Shown: positions 1 through 9,584, counted from the stretch's first letter. The stretch: DNA of 64,000 bases from Micromonospora ferruginea (GCF_013694245.2 NZ_CP059322.2:6145001-6209000), one strand, 5' to 3'. Made by a program: numbers and translations. Notes: generated from the sequence alone by a model not told the origin.

Positions 1-1
1 C

Positions 2-2685
2 GGCGACCTGCCGGCCCCGCTGCCCGGTCACCCGGCCGACGAGCCGCCGGCCCACGTCAACGGTCGCCACGTCAACGGCGTGCGTCACGCCGGGGAGGAG
101 TCGCCCGTGACCCGCCAGGCGCCGGTGAGTGCCCCGCCCGTGGGCGAGCCGCCGCGGGAGACCGACGGCGACCGGCTGGCCGTGCCGGCCCCGCGACCCG
201 CGCCCGCGATCGAGCAGCAGCCGGCCGACGCCGGCGGCTCCCGGCACGCCTCGGACGACACCTCCGCCGGGCGGATCCCCCGCTGGGCGGAGAGCGGTCC
301 GACCTCCGCGCCCCCGGCGCTCCAGGTGCCGCCGGTCGGCGCCGCCGCCTCCGGTTTCGAGGTGCCGCCGGGGTTCCACGCGCCGACCGTCGACCCCGCC
401 GCCCCGGCGCCGCACCGGGGCTGGGCCGACCGGGAGCCGGCCGGCCGCGCCGAGCCGTCCCCGACCGAGCCGCCGGCGCACCACCAGGCCGACCTGCGCC
501 CGCCGGACGGCTCCCGTGCCACCGGCGACCCGATGGCCGCCGCCGGCCCCCGTGCCGCGGCCGACCCGGGACCCCGTGCCGTCGCCGACCCGATGGCCGC
601 CGCCGACCCCCGGGGCACCGGCCCGGACGACCCGGGCACGGGTCCGACCGGTGAGCCGGACTGGTCCGGCCCGTCCTGGAACCGCCCGAGCTGGGGCGAC
701 GGCTGGGCCCCGCCGTGGGCCCGCACGGACGAGCCGGCCGGACGCCGGGCGGTCCATGACGAGGGGCCCGGCACGCGCCGGGCCCGCGAGGACGAGCCCG
801 CCGACCGGGCGCACCGGGAGGACGAGCCGACCGGCCGTCGCGCCGCCCGTGCGGACCGCGCCGCCGAGTGGGCGCCCGAGCCGGTGCGGCCGTACGAGCC
901 GGCCCGCGTCGAGCCGCCCACCGGCTACGAGCCGCCCCGGCCCGAGCCGGTCCGGCCCTACGAGCCGTTGCGGGCGGAGTCGACCGCCGGGCACGAGCCG
1001 CCGCACCCCGAGCCGACCCGGCCGTTCCGGCTGCCCCGGGAGGACGGCGAGCCGCGCCCGGGTCACGAGCCGGCCACCCAGCGCCCCTCCTGGGCCGGCC
1101 CGCCGGTGCCGGTGACCCCGTTCGGCGCGCGCCCCGAGCCGACCGGCGCGCCGGTGTCGCCGCGCGAGGCGCCGGCCGGTCCGCCGCCGGCCGCGTACGC
1201 TCCCGCGCCGGCCGCCCGGGCCGTCGGCGAGCCGGCCGACGAGTCCCACCGCCCGCCGGACCAGCCGCCCGCCGAGCCGGCCGGTGTCCCGCCGGTCTCC
1301 GCCGCCCCGGCGCCGCCCGCGCCCGCGGCGTTCGACCCCTACCGGTCGCCCCGGCCGACCAGCGCCCCGCCCTACGCGGCCCGCCGGTCCGCCCCCGAGC
1401 CGCCGCCCGCCGCCGAACCGGTCGCCGAGTCCCCACCGGCGCCGGTGCTGCCGCAGCGGGTGCCCGCCGAGCCGGACGTGCCGGTCGTGCCGGAGCCGCC
1501 CGCGGTGGAACCGTCCGCCGAGACTCCCGAGCTGGCCCGCATCGCCACCCACCTGCGCCGGGACGACGAGCCCGCGCCGCTGCGCGAGCGGCCGGAGGGC
1601 TTCGACGTCAACGCCATCCTGGACGCGGTCCGCGAGGTGGCCGGCGTGCGGGACGCCGCGCTCCGCCGCACCCCGGCCGGCGCGCACAGCCTCCGGCTGG
1701 ACCTGGCCGACGGCGCCGACCCGGCCGACGTGAGCCGGCTGGTGGCCCGCCTGCTCCAGGAGCGGATGGGCCTGGCCGCCGCCCCGCAGAACCTGCCCGG
1801 CGCGCCGGCCGTGCCACCGCCGCCGGTCCGCCGCCGGTCCGCCGCCGCGCGCGGCGACCGCCTCGCCGAGCTACCGGCCGAACCCCGGTCCGGTACGCCC
1901 CAGCCGCGCGCCGACGAGCCGCCGGCCGCGACCGGCGCCCCGGGGAGGACCCGCCCGCCCGGCCCGGCGGGGTACGCCCGGCGAACCGGCCGGCCGAGAA
2001 CCGCTCCGGCGAGGGCCGGTTCGGTGGGGCGGAGTCGCGCACCGGCCGGTCGGCCGAGGCGCCGGCCGAGATCGTCGAGCCGGGTGGTGAGCCGCCGCGC
2101 CGGCGCCGGCAGTCCAGCCACCGGGGTCGGGCCACGGTGGACGAGACGTCGCTGGCCGCCGCGCCGGTCGGCATGTCCACCGGCAGCCCGGTCACGCTCG
2201 GCACCTCGTACTCCGGTGGGCAGATGACCACGACGGAGACCGCGCCGTCGCGACCGCTGGACCCGGGCGGCACGCCGGGCCCCCGGGTGGTGATCGACCA
2301 CGTGCTGGTGAGCACGTTCGGGCTGGACGCCACCACCGAGGTCCGCCTGCTCGCCGGGGACCGGGCGGCCGACGGGCACGCGACCGGGCCGGCCGTCGAC
2401 GGCTACGTGCTGCGGCTCTGCGCGGTGGCCGCGGCCGCCGCGGTGGACGAACTGCTCGGCGGCGGGGACGTCCCGGCGGGTGAGCGGGGCCGGTGTTTCG
2501 TGGAGCACGCCGCCGTGGTGCCGTTCGGCAACTGCGAGGTGGCGACCGTGGTGGTGCTGCTGGTCTGCGAGGGGTGGGTGGAGCAGTTGGCCGGCTCGGC
2601 CCTGGTGGCCGGCGATCCCCGGCAGGCGGTGGTCCGGGCCACGTTGGCCGCGGTGAACCGCCGCCTGGAGGCGTTGCTCACCTGA
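2..2685 (+). CDS. Pro-rich hypothetical protein, left-truncated and frameshifted
   Basis: Function not recognised. The frame is open from the left edge, so the true start probably lies outside; a GTG at 80 is the first obvious internal start. Roughly 480 residues are low-complexity Pro/Ala/Glu/Arg sequence, followed by a folded-looking segment (FDVNAILDAVREVAGV, encoded near 1605) and then, in a different frame, a C-terminal alpha/beta-like region of about 130 residues ending at 2685. The two halves only join if one base is missing around 1930-1960, close to a CCCCGGGG run; 2684 nt is one short of a multiple of three. The C-terminal part has normal actinobacterial composition and ends 41 bases before the next gene. 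A sequencing error is as likely as a real lesion. Confidence 0.55.
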
Positions 2686-2726
2686 GGGAGTGTGCGGCCG
2701 GGGCCGGCGCGGGGAAGACTGGAGAC

Positions 2727-3767
2727 ATGAAGCGTGCCGCACTCTGGCCGGATCATCTCCTTCCCGCACCCCACGTCCCGCCGCCCTGGCCCGGCCGGCA
2801 CGTGCCGCTCGACGGCACGCTCGTGCACGTCCGGGACACCCCGGCGACCGCGCCCGGCGCCGAGCCGGCGCTGTACCTGCACGGTCTCGGCGGCTCCGCG
2901 CAGAACTGGACCGACCTGGCCGGCCTGCTCGCCGGCCGGCTGGACGGCCAGGCGATCGACCTGCCGGGGTTCGGGCGCAGCGAGCCCGGGCCGCGCTACA
3001 CCATCCCGGCGTTCGCCGACCGGGTGGTCCGCTGGATCGAGCACAGCGACCGGGGGCCGGTGCACCTGTTCGGCAACTCGCTGGGCGGCGCGGTCGCGGT
3101 GCGGGTGGCGGCGCTGCGGCCGGAGTTGGTCCGCACGCTGACGCTGATCTCGCCGGCCCTGCCGTTCCTGGACTTCCGGCGGTCGTTGCAGGGGCGGATG
3201 CTGCCGGTGCTGGTGATCCCCCGGGGCGAGCGGCTGGCCGCCTGGCGGCTGGCCCAGGTCGCCCCGGAGGTGATGGCGCAGCAGGTGATGGAGTCGTGCG
3301 TGGCGGACCTGACCCGGATCAGCGAGCAGCGCCGGCAGGAGGCGATCGACGAGATCCGGGTCCGGTACGACGCGGCGCACTACGCCGCCGCGTACGTGCG
3401 GACGTTCCGGGGCCTGGTCGGCAGCTTCCTGCGGTCGTACCTGCCGGGGGAGGGCGCGCTGTGGCGGCAGGCCGCGTCGGTGCGGGTGCCCACGCTGGTG
3501 GTGGGCGGGCGGCAGGATCGCCTGGTCGACGTGCGGGTCGCCCCGCAGACCGCCCGGGTGATCCCGGACAGCCGGTTGTTGCTGCTCGACGGCGTCGGGC
3601 ACGTGGCCCAGTTGGAGGTGCCCCGGGTGGTGGCGCGGGCGGTGCTGGCGCTGCTCGGCGAGGCGGCGCCGGCCGCCACGCCGGGGCCGGACGAGCGGAA
3701 ATCTCAGGCCACGGCGCTGGTCACCGGAACGGGGGAGAGCGGAGGCGGCCACGACGTGGCAGTCTGA
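2727..3767 (+). CDS. alpha/beta hydrolase
   Basis: A 346-aa alpha/beta hydrolase fold protein, probable serine hydrolase of unknown substrate. It shows the oxyanion-hole region LHGLGG, the nucleophile elbow GNSLGG (Ser), an acid candidate in GGRQDRLVD and the catalytic His in GVGHVAQ near the C-terminus, in the correct order. No signal peptide, so cytoplasmic. The frame is open further upstream, but the ATG at 2727 fits the family start and follows an AAGACT -10-like hexamer (2715-2720) by six bases, suggesting a leaderless transcript. It ends only five bases before the DUF3152 gene. Confidence 0.9.
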   Translation: MKRAALWPDHLLPAPHVPPPWPGRHVPLDGTLVHVRDTPATAPGAEPALYLHGLGGSAQNWTDLAGLLAGRLDGQAIDLPGFGRSEPGPRYTIPAFADRVVRWIEHSDRGPVHLFGNSLGGAVAVRVAALRPELVRTLTLISPALPFLDFRRSLQGRMLPVLVIPRGERLAAWRLAQVAPEVMAQQVMESCVADLTRISEQRRQEAIDEIRVRYDAAHYAAAYVRTFRGLVGSFLRSYLPGEGALWRQAASVRVPTLVVGGRQDRLVDVRVAPQTARVIPDSRLLLLDGVGHVAQLEVPRVVARAVLALLGEAAPAATPGPDERKSQATALVTGTGESGGGHDVAV

Positions 3768-3772
3768 GCCGG

Positions 3773-4633
3773 ATGCCCAGCTCACGCCGTCCGCGTACCG
3801 CGCGGCCCACGCCCCTTGCCCGCCGGTGGCGCACCGCCGTCGTGGTCTGCGCGTTCCTCGCCGCCGCCGGGGTGGGTGTCGGCGTCGTGTTGCGGCTGCC
3901 GCCGGCCGGCGCGAACGAGCTGGTCGCCGAGAGGTTCGCCGCGCCGCCGCCGGAGCCCACGCCGAGCGTCTCGCCGTCGTCGGCCGCGCCGTCGTCCGCC
4001 GCGCCCAGTCCGCCGTCAACGCCGGTGCTGGCCCTGTCCGGTCCGGTGCCGGCGCGCGGCGGGGGTGGTTTCTCCTACGACGACCGGTCCAGCGGGGTGC
4101 TGGGCCGGGCCGGGGTGCTGCGCCGGTTCCGGGTGGCGGTGGAGGACGGCTCGGGTGAGCAGGCGCGGGCCTTCGGCGACGCGGTGCACCGGGCCCTGGC
4201 CGGGCCGGGGAGCTGGGTGGACGGTGGCCGGCTGCGGTTGCAGCGGGTGCCGCCGGGCGGCCGGTACGACTTCACGATCTATCTGGCCACCCGGGACACC
4301 GCCGGCCGGTTGTGTGGGGCGGGCGGGATCGACATCCGCAAGGGCGGCGTGCCGTACACGTCGTGTCGGGTGCCGGGCAAGGTCGTGATCAACCTGGACC
4401 GGTGGCGCACGTCGGCGCCGCACCTGGTGGCCGCGCGGATGCCGTTGGACACCTACCGGCTCTACGTGGTCAACCACGAGGTGGGGCACCAGTTGGGGCA
4501 CCACCACGAGGCGTGTCCGGGCGTGGGCCGGGCCGCGCCGGTGATGCAGCAGCAGACGTTGTTCCTCGACGGCTGCCGGCCGAACCCGTGGCCGTACCTG
4601 GCCGGGAAGCGGTACACCGGCCCGTCGCGATGA
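3773..4633 (+). CDS. DUF3152 secreted metalloprotease-like protein (copy 1)
   Basis: A 286-aa protein with a basic N-terminus, one hydrophobic segment at about residues 22-42 (signal anchor or signal peptide), a Pro/Ser linker, then a DUF3152 domain. The domain has the zincin-like motif NHEVGHQLGHHHEAC, as in other DUF3152 proteins, with cysteines likely to form disulfides outside the cell. Peptidase activity is inferred from HExxH, not demonstrated for the family. The ATG start follows a CAGTCT hexamer (3760-3765) by seven bases with no ribosome binding site. The next gene is a paralogue, so this is a tandem duplication. Confidence 0.88.
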   Translation: MPSSRRPRTARPTPLARRWRTAVVVCAFLAAAGVGVGVVLRLPPAGANELVAERFAAPPPEPTPSVSPSSAAPSSAAPSPPSTPVLALSGPVPARGGGGFSYDDRSSGVLGRAGVLRRFRVAVEDGSGEQARAFGDAVHRALAGPGSWVDGGRLRLQRVPPGGRYDFTIYLATRDTAGRLCGAGGIDIRKGGVPYTSCRVPGKVVINLDRWRTSAPHLVAARMPLDTYRLYVVNHEVGHQLGHHHEACPGVGRAAPVMQQQTLFLDGCRPNPWPYLAGKRYTGPSR

Positions 4634-4639
4634 CCGGAT

Positions 4640-4656
4640 CGCGAAAGTTTTTCGCG
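4640..4656. terminator. small hairpin between the two DUF3152 genes
   Basis: Six-base inverted repeat CGCGAA/TTCGCG with a five-base AGTTT loop just after the stop of the first DUF3152 gene. It could be a weak terminator; it lies about 40 bases upstream of the putative -10 element of the second copy. Confidence 0.3.
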
Positions 4657-4708
4657 GCATAAGCGGTAAAAGCGGCTGAATGCCCGAATTGCGTGTCACG
4701 CTGATCGC

Positions 4709-5512
4709 ATGACGTCGTCGTCCCCGTACGACCCGCCCGAACGCCCCGGGCTGCGCCGGATGCGGCGCCGCCGCCGGCGGGCGGTGCTGCTGCTGGCGAT
4801 GCTCGTCGCGGCCACCGGCGGCGCGGTGGGGATCACCCGGCTGAGCGGGTCGCCGCGACCGGCGCGGGTCCCGCTCGCCGCCGAGCCCACGCTGATGCCG
4901 GACGCCGACACCGAACCGGCGACGTCGCCGACCGGCTATCCCACCGCCGGCCCGGGCACCTTCGCGGTGGCCGCCGGCCGGTCACCGGTACGCGGCCGGG
5001 CCGGCCCGCTGCGCCGCTACCGGGTCGAGGTCGAGCAGGGCACGGGGCAGGGCGCCGACGCGTTCGCCGCCACCGTCGACACGGTGCTCGGCGACCCGCG
5101 GAGCTGGACCGCCTCCGGTCTGCTGCGGGTGCAGCGGGTGCCCGAGGCGGCAGCCGCCGACTTCACCGTCTACCTGGCCACGCCGGCCACCTCGGAGCGG
5201 ATGTGCGCCGAGGGTGGCCTGCACACCGAGCGGTACACGTCGTGCCGGCTGCCCGGCCGGGTCGTGCTCAACCTGGCGCGCTGGATGACGGCGGTGCCCG
5301 ACTACGGCGCCCCGCTGGACGTCTACCGCACCTACGTGATCAACCACGAGGTCGGGCACGAGTTCGGCGAGCTGCACCAGGCCTGCCCCGGCCCCGGCCG
5401 GCCCGCGCCGGTGATGCAGCAGCAGACGTACGGGCTGGACGGCTGCGTGCCGAACGCCTGGCCGTACCTCGGTGGGGTGCGGTACGAAGGCGAGCAGACC
5501 GACGGCGTCTGA
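4709..5512 (+). CDS. DUF3152 secreted metalloprotease-like protein (copy 2)
   Basis: A 267-aa paralogue of the preceding gene: Arg-rich N-terminus, one hydrophobic anchor (about residues 27-46), short linker, DUF3152 domain with NHEVGHEFGELHQAC and a shared C-terminal block (PVMQQQT, Trp-Pro-Tyr-Leu near the end). Conservation between copies is concentrated in the second half, around the putative zinc site, while the linkers diverge. The ATG follows a CACGCT hexamer (4697-4702) by six bases and lacks a ribosome binding site. Likely exported or membrane-anchored; substrate unknown. Confidence 0.88.
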   Translation: MTSSSPYDPPERPGLRRMRRRRRRAVLLLAMLVAATGGAVGITRLSGSPRPARVPLAAEPTLMPDADTEPATSPTGYPTAGPGTFAVAAGRSPVRGRAGPLRRYRVEVEQGTGQGADAFAATVDTVLGDPRSWTASGLLRVQRVPEAAAADFTVYLATPATSERMCAEGGLHTERYTSCRLPGRVVLNLARWMTAVPDYGAPLDVYRTYVINHEVGHEFGELHQACPGPGRPAPVMQQQTYGLDGCVPNAWPYLGGVRYEGEQTDGV

Positions 5513-5619
5513 GTTATTCCCGGTCCCGCAGTTCGGGCCGGGTGTCCCTCGTCATGGCCGATCGTCGGTGCGGCGAGCGACAATGGCGCGGTCCCACCGC
5601 CGATCCCGGGGAGTCCACC

Positions 5620-6801
5620 GTGTCGTTGCCCCCGCTCGTCGAGCCCGCCGCCGAGCTGACCGTTGACGAGATCCGCCGCTACTCGCGCCACCTGATCATC
5701 CCGGACGTCGGGGTCGAGGGGCAGAAGCGGCTGAAGAACGCCCGGGTGCTCTGCGTCGGCGCCGGCGGTCTCGGCTCGCCCGCCCTGATGTACCTCGCCG
5801 CCGCCGGTGTCGGCACGCTCGGCATCATCGACTTCGACACCGTCGACGAGTCCAACCTCCAGCGCCAGATCATCCACGGCGTCTCCGACGTCGGCCGGTC
5901 CAAGGCCGAGTCCGCAGCCGCCACGATCCGCGAGATCAACCCGCTGGTGCACGTGGAGATCCACAACACCGCGCTGGACCGGGAGAACGTCAAGGACATC
6001 TTCTCCCGGTACGACCTGATCGTCGACGGCACCGACAACTTCGCCACCCGCTACATGGTCAACGACGCGGCCGTGCTGCTCGGCAAGCCGTACGTCTGGG
6101 GTTCGATCTACCGCTTCGACGGCCAGGCGTCGGTCTTCTGGGCCGAGCACGGCCCCTGCTACCGCTGCCTCTACCCGGAGCCCCCGCCGCCCGGCATGGT
6201 CCCGTCCTGCGCCGAGGGCGGCGTGCTCGGCGTGCTCTGCGCGTCCATCGGGTCGATCCAGGTCAACGAGGCGATCAAGCTGCTCGCCGGCATCGGCGAG
6301 CCGCTGGTCGGCCGGCTGATGGTCTACGACGCCCTGGAGATGAGCTACCGCAAGATCAAGGTCCGCAAGGACCCGAACTGCGCGCTCTGCGGCGAGAACC
6401 CCACGGTCACCGACCTGCTGGAGGACTACGAGGACTTCTGCGGCGCGGTCTCCGAGGAGGCGCAGGAGGCGGTGGTCGACTCCACCATCACCGCGCTGGA
6501 GCTGAAGGAGTGGCAGGACGCCGGCAAGGACATCTTCCTGGTCGACGTGCGCGAGCCCGCCGAGTACGAGATCGTCCGGATCCCCGGTGCGACGCTGATC
6601 CCCAAGGGCGAGATCCTCTCCGGTGAGGCGCTGGCGAAGTTCCCGCAGGACCGGCAGATCGTGCTGCACTGCAAGTCCGGCGTCCGGTCGGCCGAGGCGC
6701 TCGCCGCGCTGAAGGCGGCCGGTTTCAAGGACTCGGTGCACGTGCAGGGCGGCGTGCTGTCCTGGGTCAAGCAGGTCGACCCGTCGCTGCCCGCGTACTG
6801 A
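5620..6801 (+). CDS. moeZ: adenylyltransferase/sulfurtransferase MoeZ
   Basis: A 393-aa ThiF/MoeB-type E1-like enzyme fused to a rhodanese domain. It should adenylate the C-terminal Gly-Gly of MoaD/CysO-type sulfur carrier proteins and transfer sulfur to them, serving molybdopterin and CysO-dependent cysteine synthesis. The N-terminal domain has the nucleotide loop GAGGLGSP and zinc ligands CYRC and CALC; the C-terminal domain has the rhodanese active-site loop HCKSGVRS with Cys. The GTG start at 5620 gives a length matching mycobacterial MoeZ (about 392 aa); the open frame upstream overlaps the DUF3152 gene and is not expected to be used. Confidence 0.93.
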   Translation: MSLPPLVEPAAELTVDEIRRYSRHLIIPDVGVEGQKRLKNARVLCVGAGGLGSPALMYLAAAGVGTLGIIDFDTVDESNLQRQIIHGVSDVGRSKAESAAATIREINPLVHVEIHNTALDRENVKDIFSRYDLIVDGTDNFATRYMVNDAAVLLGKPYVWGSIYRFDGQASVFWAEHGPCYRCLYPEPPPPGMVPSCAEGGVLGVLCASIGSIQVNEAIKLLAGIGEPLVGRLMVYDALEMSYRKIKVRKDPNCALCGENPTVTDLLEDYEDFCGAVSEEAQEAVVDSTITALELKEWQDAGKDIFLVDVREPAEYEIVRIPGATLIPKGEILSGEALAKFPQDRQIVLHCKSGVRSAEALAALKAAGFKDSVHVQGGVLSWVKQVDPSLPAY

Positions 6802-6959
6802 GCCACCCCCTCGCTCGGCGGCCCCATCGCTCCGGGAACATTCATGCCTGTGAGTGATGGGGCTTTCGCGCCTTGTGTCCCCGGCCGCCCGGCGGTCCGC
6901 GCCAAACCCTGGCCGAGCTACCGAGGCGTAACCACGTCCGCGCAGGTAGCGTCACCGCC

Positions 6960-8156
6960 GTGGTCGATCTGGAAGCGGCGATCGGGTTCGTCGTGGCACA
7001 CGGGGACGCGGTGGACCGCGCCCGCATGTCCCGGCTGCGCTCCGGCGCTCCGGTGTCACCGGACCTGCTCGACGCGGCGGAGTCCGGGCAGACCCTGAGC
7101 GGCGGCTGGCCCGCCGTGCTCGGCGGCGAGGTCGCCTCGGTCGACGCGACCTGCTTCCGCCTGTCCGAGTTGGACGACCTCGGCGCGCTGGGCCGCCCCG
7201 CCGCCCGGCACGCGCTGGACTGGCTGGCCAGCGGCCAGCTCGCCGACGGCGGTTGGGACGAGCACCCGTCGCTGGCCGGGTTCGCGCCGGAGTGGGCCGC
7301 TCCCGGCGACCCGGAGGCACGGTTCTACCTGACCGCCGACGCCGGGTTCTGGCTCACCGTGGCCGGGTTGGACGCCCGCGCCGCCGGTCCGCTCGACCAC
7401 CGGGTCGGCGGCGCGTACGCCGGGGTGGTGCAGGCTGCGGCGCACACGCTCGCCGGACGGCTCGCCCCGGACGGCACCTGGCCGTCGTTCCTGCCGGCCG
7501 GGTGGCTGGCCGCGGCCGTGCTGCACCGCCAGCAGATGTTCCTCGAATCGGCGCGGATCCAGGCGGTGCTCGCCGACCGGATCCCCGAGATGTCCCCGGC
7601 CGACGTGGCCTGGCTGGCCGCCACGCTGCGGCGGGTGGAGGTGGGCGAGGAGCAGTGGCTGCTGGTCTCGGCCCGGCGGCGGCTCGCCGAGACGCAGCGC
7701 AGCGACGGCGGCTGGGACAGCGACGACGGCCACCAGTTCGACGTGCACACCACGCTGCGCGCCATCCGGGCCTGCCGCCCCACCGCGCCCGAGGCCCCGC
7801 GTTCCGGCGCGCCGTTCGTGGTGCCGCACACCGTCGCGCTGCCCGCGCCGCCGTCCCCGCGCCCCGGGCCCGACCGGCCGTCGCTTCGACCCGCGGATCC
7901 CGCCCCCGACCGGTCCTCGGACCCCGTTCCCGGTCGGTCCTCGGACCCCGTTCCCGACCGGTCCTCGGACCCGTTTTCCGGGCTGACCTCGCCTCCCGCC
8001 CCCGACCGGTCCTCGGGCCCGTTTTCCGGGCTGGCCTTGCCTCCCGTCTCGGCCCTGCCGACGGCCGGCGCCGGCTGGCCCGGACCACCCCCGAGCGGTC
8101 CGCCGTCGATCGATCCACCCGCGACGTCCGCCGGAGACCCCCTCCGGGTGGCGTAG
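6960..8156 (+). CDS. prenyltransferase/squalene-oxidase repeat protein
   Basis: A 398-aa protein whose first ~270 residues contain terpene-cyclase-type repeats (QLADGGWDEHPS, QRSDGGWDSDDGHQFD), the QW-like motif of squalene-hopene cyclase and related alpha-barrel proteins. It is shorter than a full cyclase and I see no DXDD protonation motif, so catalytic cyclisation is doubtful. The last ~110 residues are a Pro/Ser/Asp tail made of repeated DRSSDP-like units, probably disordered. The GTG start lies seven bases after TAGCGT (6947-6952), fitting a leaderless mRNA. No related biosynthetic genes sit beside it. Confidence 0.7.
   Translation: MVDLEAAIGFVVAHGDAVDRARMSRLRSGAPVSPDLLDAAESGQTLSGGWPAVLGGEVASVDATCFRLSELDDLGALGRPAARHALDWLASGQLADGGWDEHPSLAGFAPEWAAPGDPEARFYLTADAGFWLTVAGLDARAAGPLDHRVGGAYAGVVQAAAHTLAGRLAPDGTWPSFLPAGWLAAAVLHRQQMFLESARIQAVLADRIPEMSPADVAWLAATLRRVEVGEEQWLLVSARRRLAETQRSDGGWDSDDGHQFDVHTTLRAIRACRPTAPEAPRSGAPFVVPHTVALPAPPSPRPGPDRPSLRPADPAPDRSSDPVPGRSSDPVPDRSSDPFSGLTSPPAPDRSSGPFSGLALPPVSALPTAGAGWPGPPPSGPPSIDPPATSAGDPLRVA
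7905..8046 (+). repeat. intragenic tandem repeats in the Pro/Ser tail
   Basis: Imperfect repeats built around CGACCGGTCCTCGG and GTTTTCCGGGCTG units encode the C-terminal DRSSDP(F/V) tail. The period is a multiple of three, so copy-number change would keep the frame. Confidence 0.6.
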
Positions 8157-8170
8157 CCGGCGATCCCGGA

Positions 8171-8218
8171 GATCTTGGAAGCTACCGGCCCTCCTGGGGG
8201 CCATTTCCTTCCAAGATC
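8171..8218. repeat. inverted repeat GATCTTGGAA...TTCCAAGATC
   Basis: A perfect 10-base inverted repeat (8171-8180 and 8209-8218) enclosing a second GGCCC/GGGCC stem. It sits between the convergent ends of the terpene-repeat gene and proA, so it could act as a bidirectional terminator. Only one copy occurs in this window. Confidence 0.55.
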
Positions 8219-8222
8219 CCAA

Positions 8223-8261
8223 GCGCGGCGCGGCGCGGCGCGGCGCAGCGCAGCGCGGCGC
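8223..8261. repeat. GCGCG microsatellite
   Basis: Run of five-base GCGCG/GGCGC and GCGCA units in the 168-base gap before the proA stop codon. No coding potential. Confidence 0.6.
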
Positions 8262-8324
8262 ATCCCGCGAGCCGGATGTGGGCCACTCCGCCGAGCCGGC
8301 GGGAGGCCCGCCCCGGCCGGGCTG

Positions 8325-9566
8325 TCAGCGGAGGTGGCCGTCGCCGGTCACCACGTACTTCGTGCTGGTCAGCTCCGGCAGGCCCATCGGGCCGCGGGCG
8401 TGCAGCTTCTGGGTGGAGATGCCGATCTCGGCGCCGAAGCCGAACTCGCCGCCGTCGGTGAACCGGGTCGACGCGTTGACCATGACGGCGGCGGCGTCCA
8501 CCCGGGCCACGAACTCCCGGGCCGCCCGCTGCGAGTCGGTGACGATCGCCTCGGTGTGCCCGGTGCCGTACCGCCGGATGTGCGCGACCGCCGCGTCGAG
8601 CGAGTCGACCACCGCGACCGAGATGTCGGCGGAGAGGTATTCGGTGGCGTAGTCCTCCTCGGTGGCCGGCACCACGGCGGGGGAGTGCGCGGCGACGTCA
8701 CCGCTGCCGTGCACGGTCACCCCGGCGTAGGCGAACGCGGCCAGCACGACCGGCAGGAACGCGTCCGCCACGTCCCGGTGCACCAGCAGCGACTCGGCGG
8801 TGTTGCAGGTGGACAACCGCTGCGTCTTGGCGTTCAGCGTGATCGCCACCGCCTTGTCGAGGTCGGCGGCGGCGTCCACGTACACATGGCAGTTGCCCAC
8901 CCCGGTCTCGATCACCGGCACCGTCGACTCCTCGACCACGGTGCGGATCAGCGACGCTCCGCCGCGCGGGATCAGCACGTCGACCAGGCCCCGGGCCCGC
9001 ATCAGCTCCTTGACCGAGTCGCGCGAGGAGGAGTCGAGCAGTTGCACCGCGTCCGCCGGCAGGCCGGCGCCGGCGACCGCGTCCCGGAGCACCGCGACCA
9101 GCGCCGCGTTCGAGTGCGCCGCCGAGGACGAGCCCCGCAGCAGCGCCGCGTTGCCGGACTTCAGGCAGATCCCGGCCGCGTCCACGGTCACGTTCGGCCG
9201 GCCCTCGTAGACGATGCCGACCACCCCGAACGGCACCCGCACCTGACGCAACTCCAGCCCGTTCGGCAGGGTGGACCCGCGTACCACCTCGCCGACCGGG
9301 TCGGGCAGCGCGGCCATCTCGCGCAGCGCGTCGGCGATGGCGGCCACCCGGTGCTCGTCGAGGGCGAGCCGGTCCAGCACGGCCGCGCTGAGCCCGGCGT
9401 CGCGCCCGGCCGCCAGGTCCGTCGAGTTCCCGGCGAGGATTTCCGGCGTACGCGCCACCAGCGCGTCGGCCATCGCGTGCAGCGCGGCGTCCTTGACGGT
9501 ACGGGTGGCCGTGGCGAGTTCCTCCGCCGCGTCCCGGGCCCGGCGGGCCTGCTCGACGACGCTCAT
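8325..9566 (-). CDS. proA: glutamate-5-semialdehyde dehydrogenase (gamma-glutamyl phosphate reductase)
   Basis: A 413-aa aldehyde-dehydrogenase-superfamily enzyme for the second step of proline synthesis, reducing gamma-glutamyl phosphate with NADPH. Family features: an N-terminal VEQARRARDAAEEL helix, PFGVVGIVYEGRPNVTVDAA, GNAALLRGSSSA, and the catalytic Cys in RLSTCNTAESLLVH. Full length for ProA. The ATG at 9566 has an AAGGAG ribosome binding site. It lies downstream of proB on the same strand with a 71-base gap filled by a palindromic repeat, so the pair is probably still co-transcribed. Confidence 0.96.
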   Translation of the reverse strand: MSVVEQARRARDAAEELATATRTVKDAALHAMADALVARTPEILAGNSTDLAAGRDAGLSAAVLDRLALDEHRVAAIADALREMAALPDPVGEVVRGSTLPNGLELRQVRVPFGVVGIVYEGRPNVTVDAAGICLKSGNAALLRGSSSAAHSNAALVAVLRDAVAGAGLPADAVQLLDSSSRDSVKELMRARGLVDVLIPRGGASLIRTVVEESTVPVIETGVGNCHVYVDAAADLDKAVAITLNAKTQRLSTCNTAESLLVHRDVADAFLPVVLAAFAYAGVTVHGSGDVAAHSPAVVPATEEDYATEYLSADISVAVVDSLDAAVAHIRRYGTGHTEAIVTDSQRAAREFVARVDAAAVMVNASTRFTDGGEFGFGAEIGISTQKLHARGPMGLPELTSTKYVVTGDGHLR

Positions 9567-9584
9567 CGTGCGCTCCTTCGCAGA

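Noticed and set aside
868..1900. N-terminal part of the frame 868-2685 as a separate Arg/Ala-rich gene
   Set aside because: Before about 1930 this frame is the shadow of the upstream Pro-rich reading frame; only its C-terminal part reads as protein.
7905..8046. Possible CRISPR-like array
   Set aside because: The repeats are short, degenerate and in frame in a coding tail, with no regular spacers and no cas genes; no CRISPR array was seen anywhere in the window.
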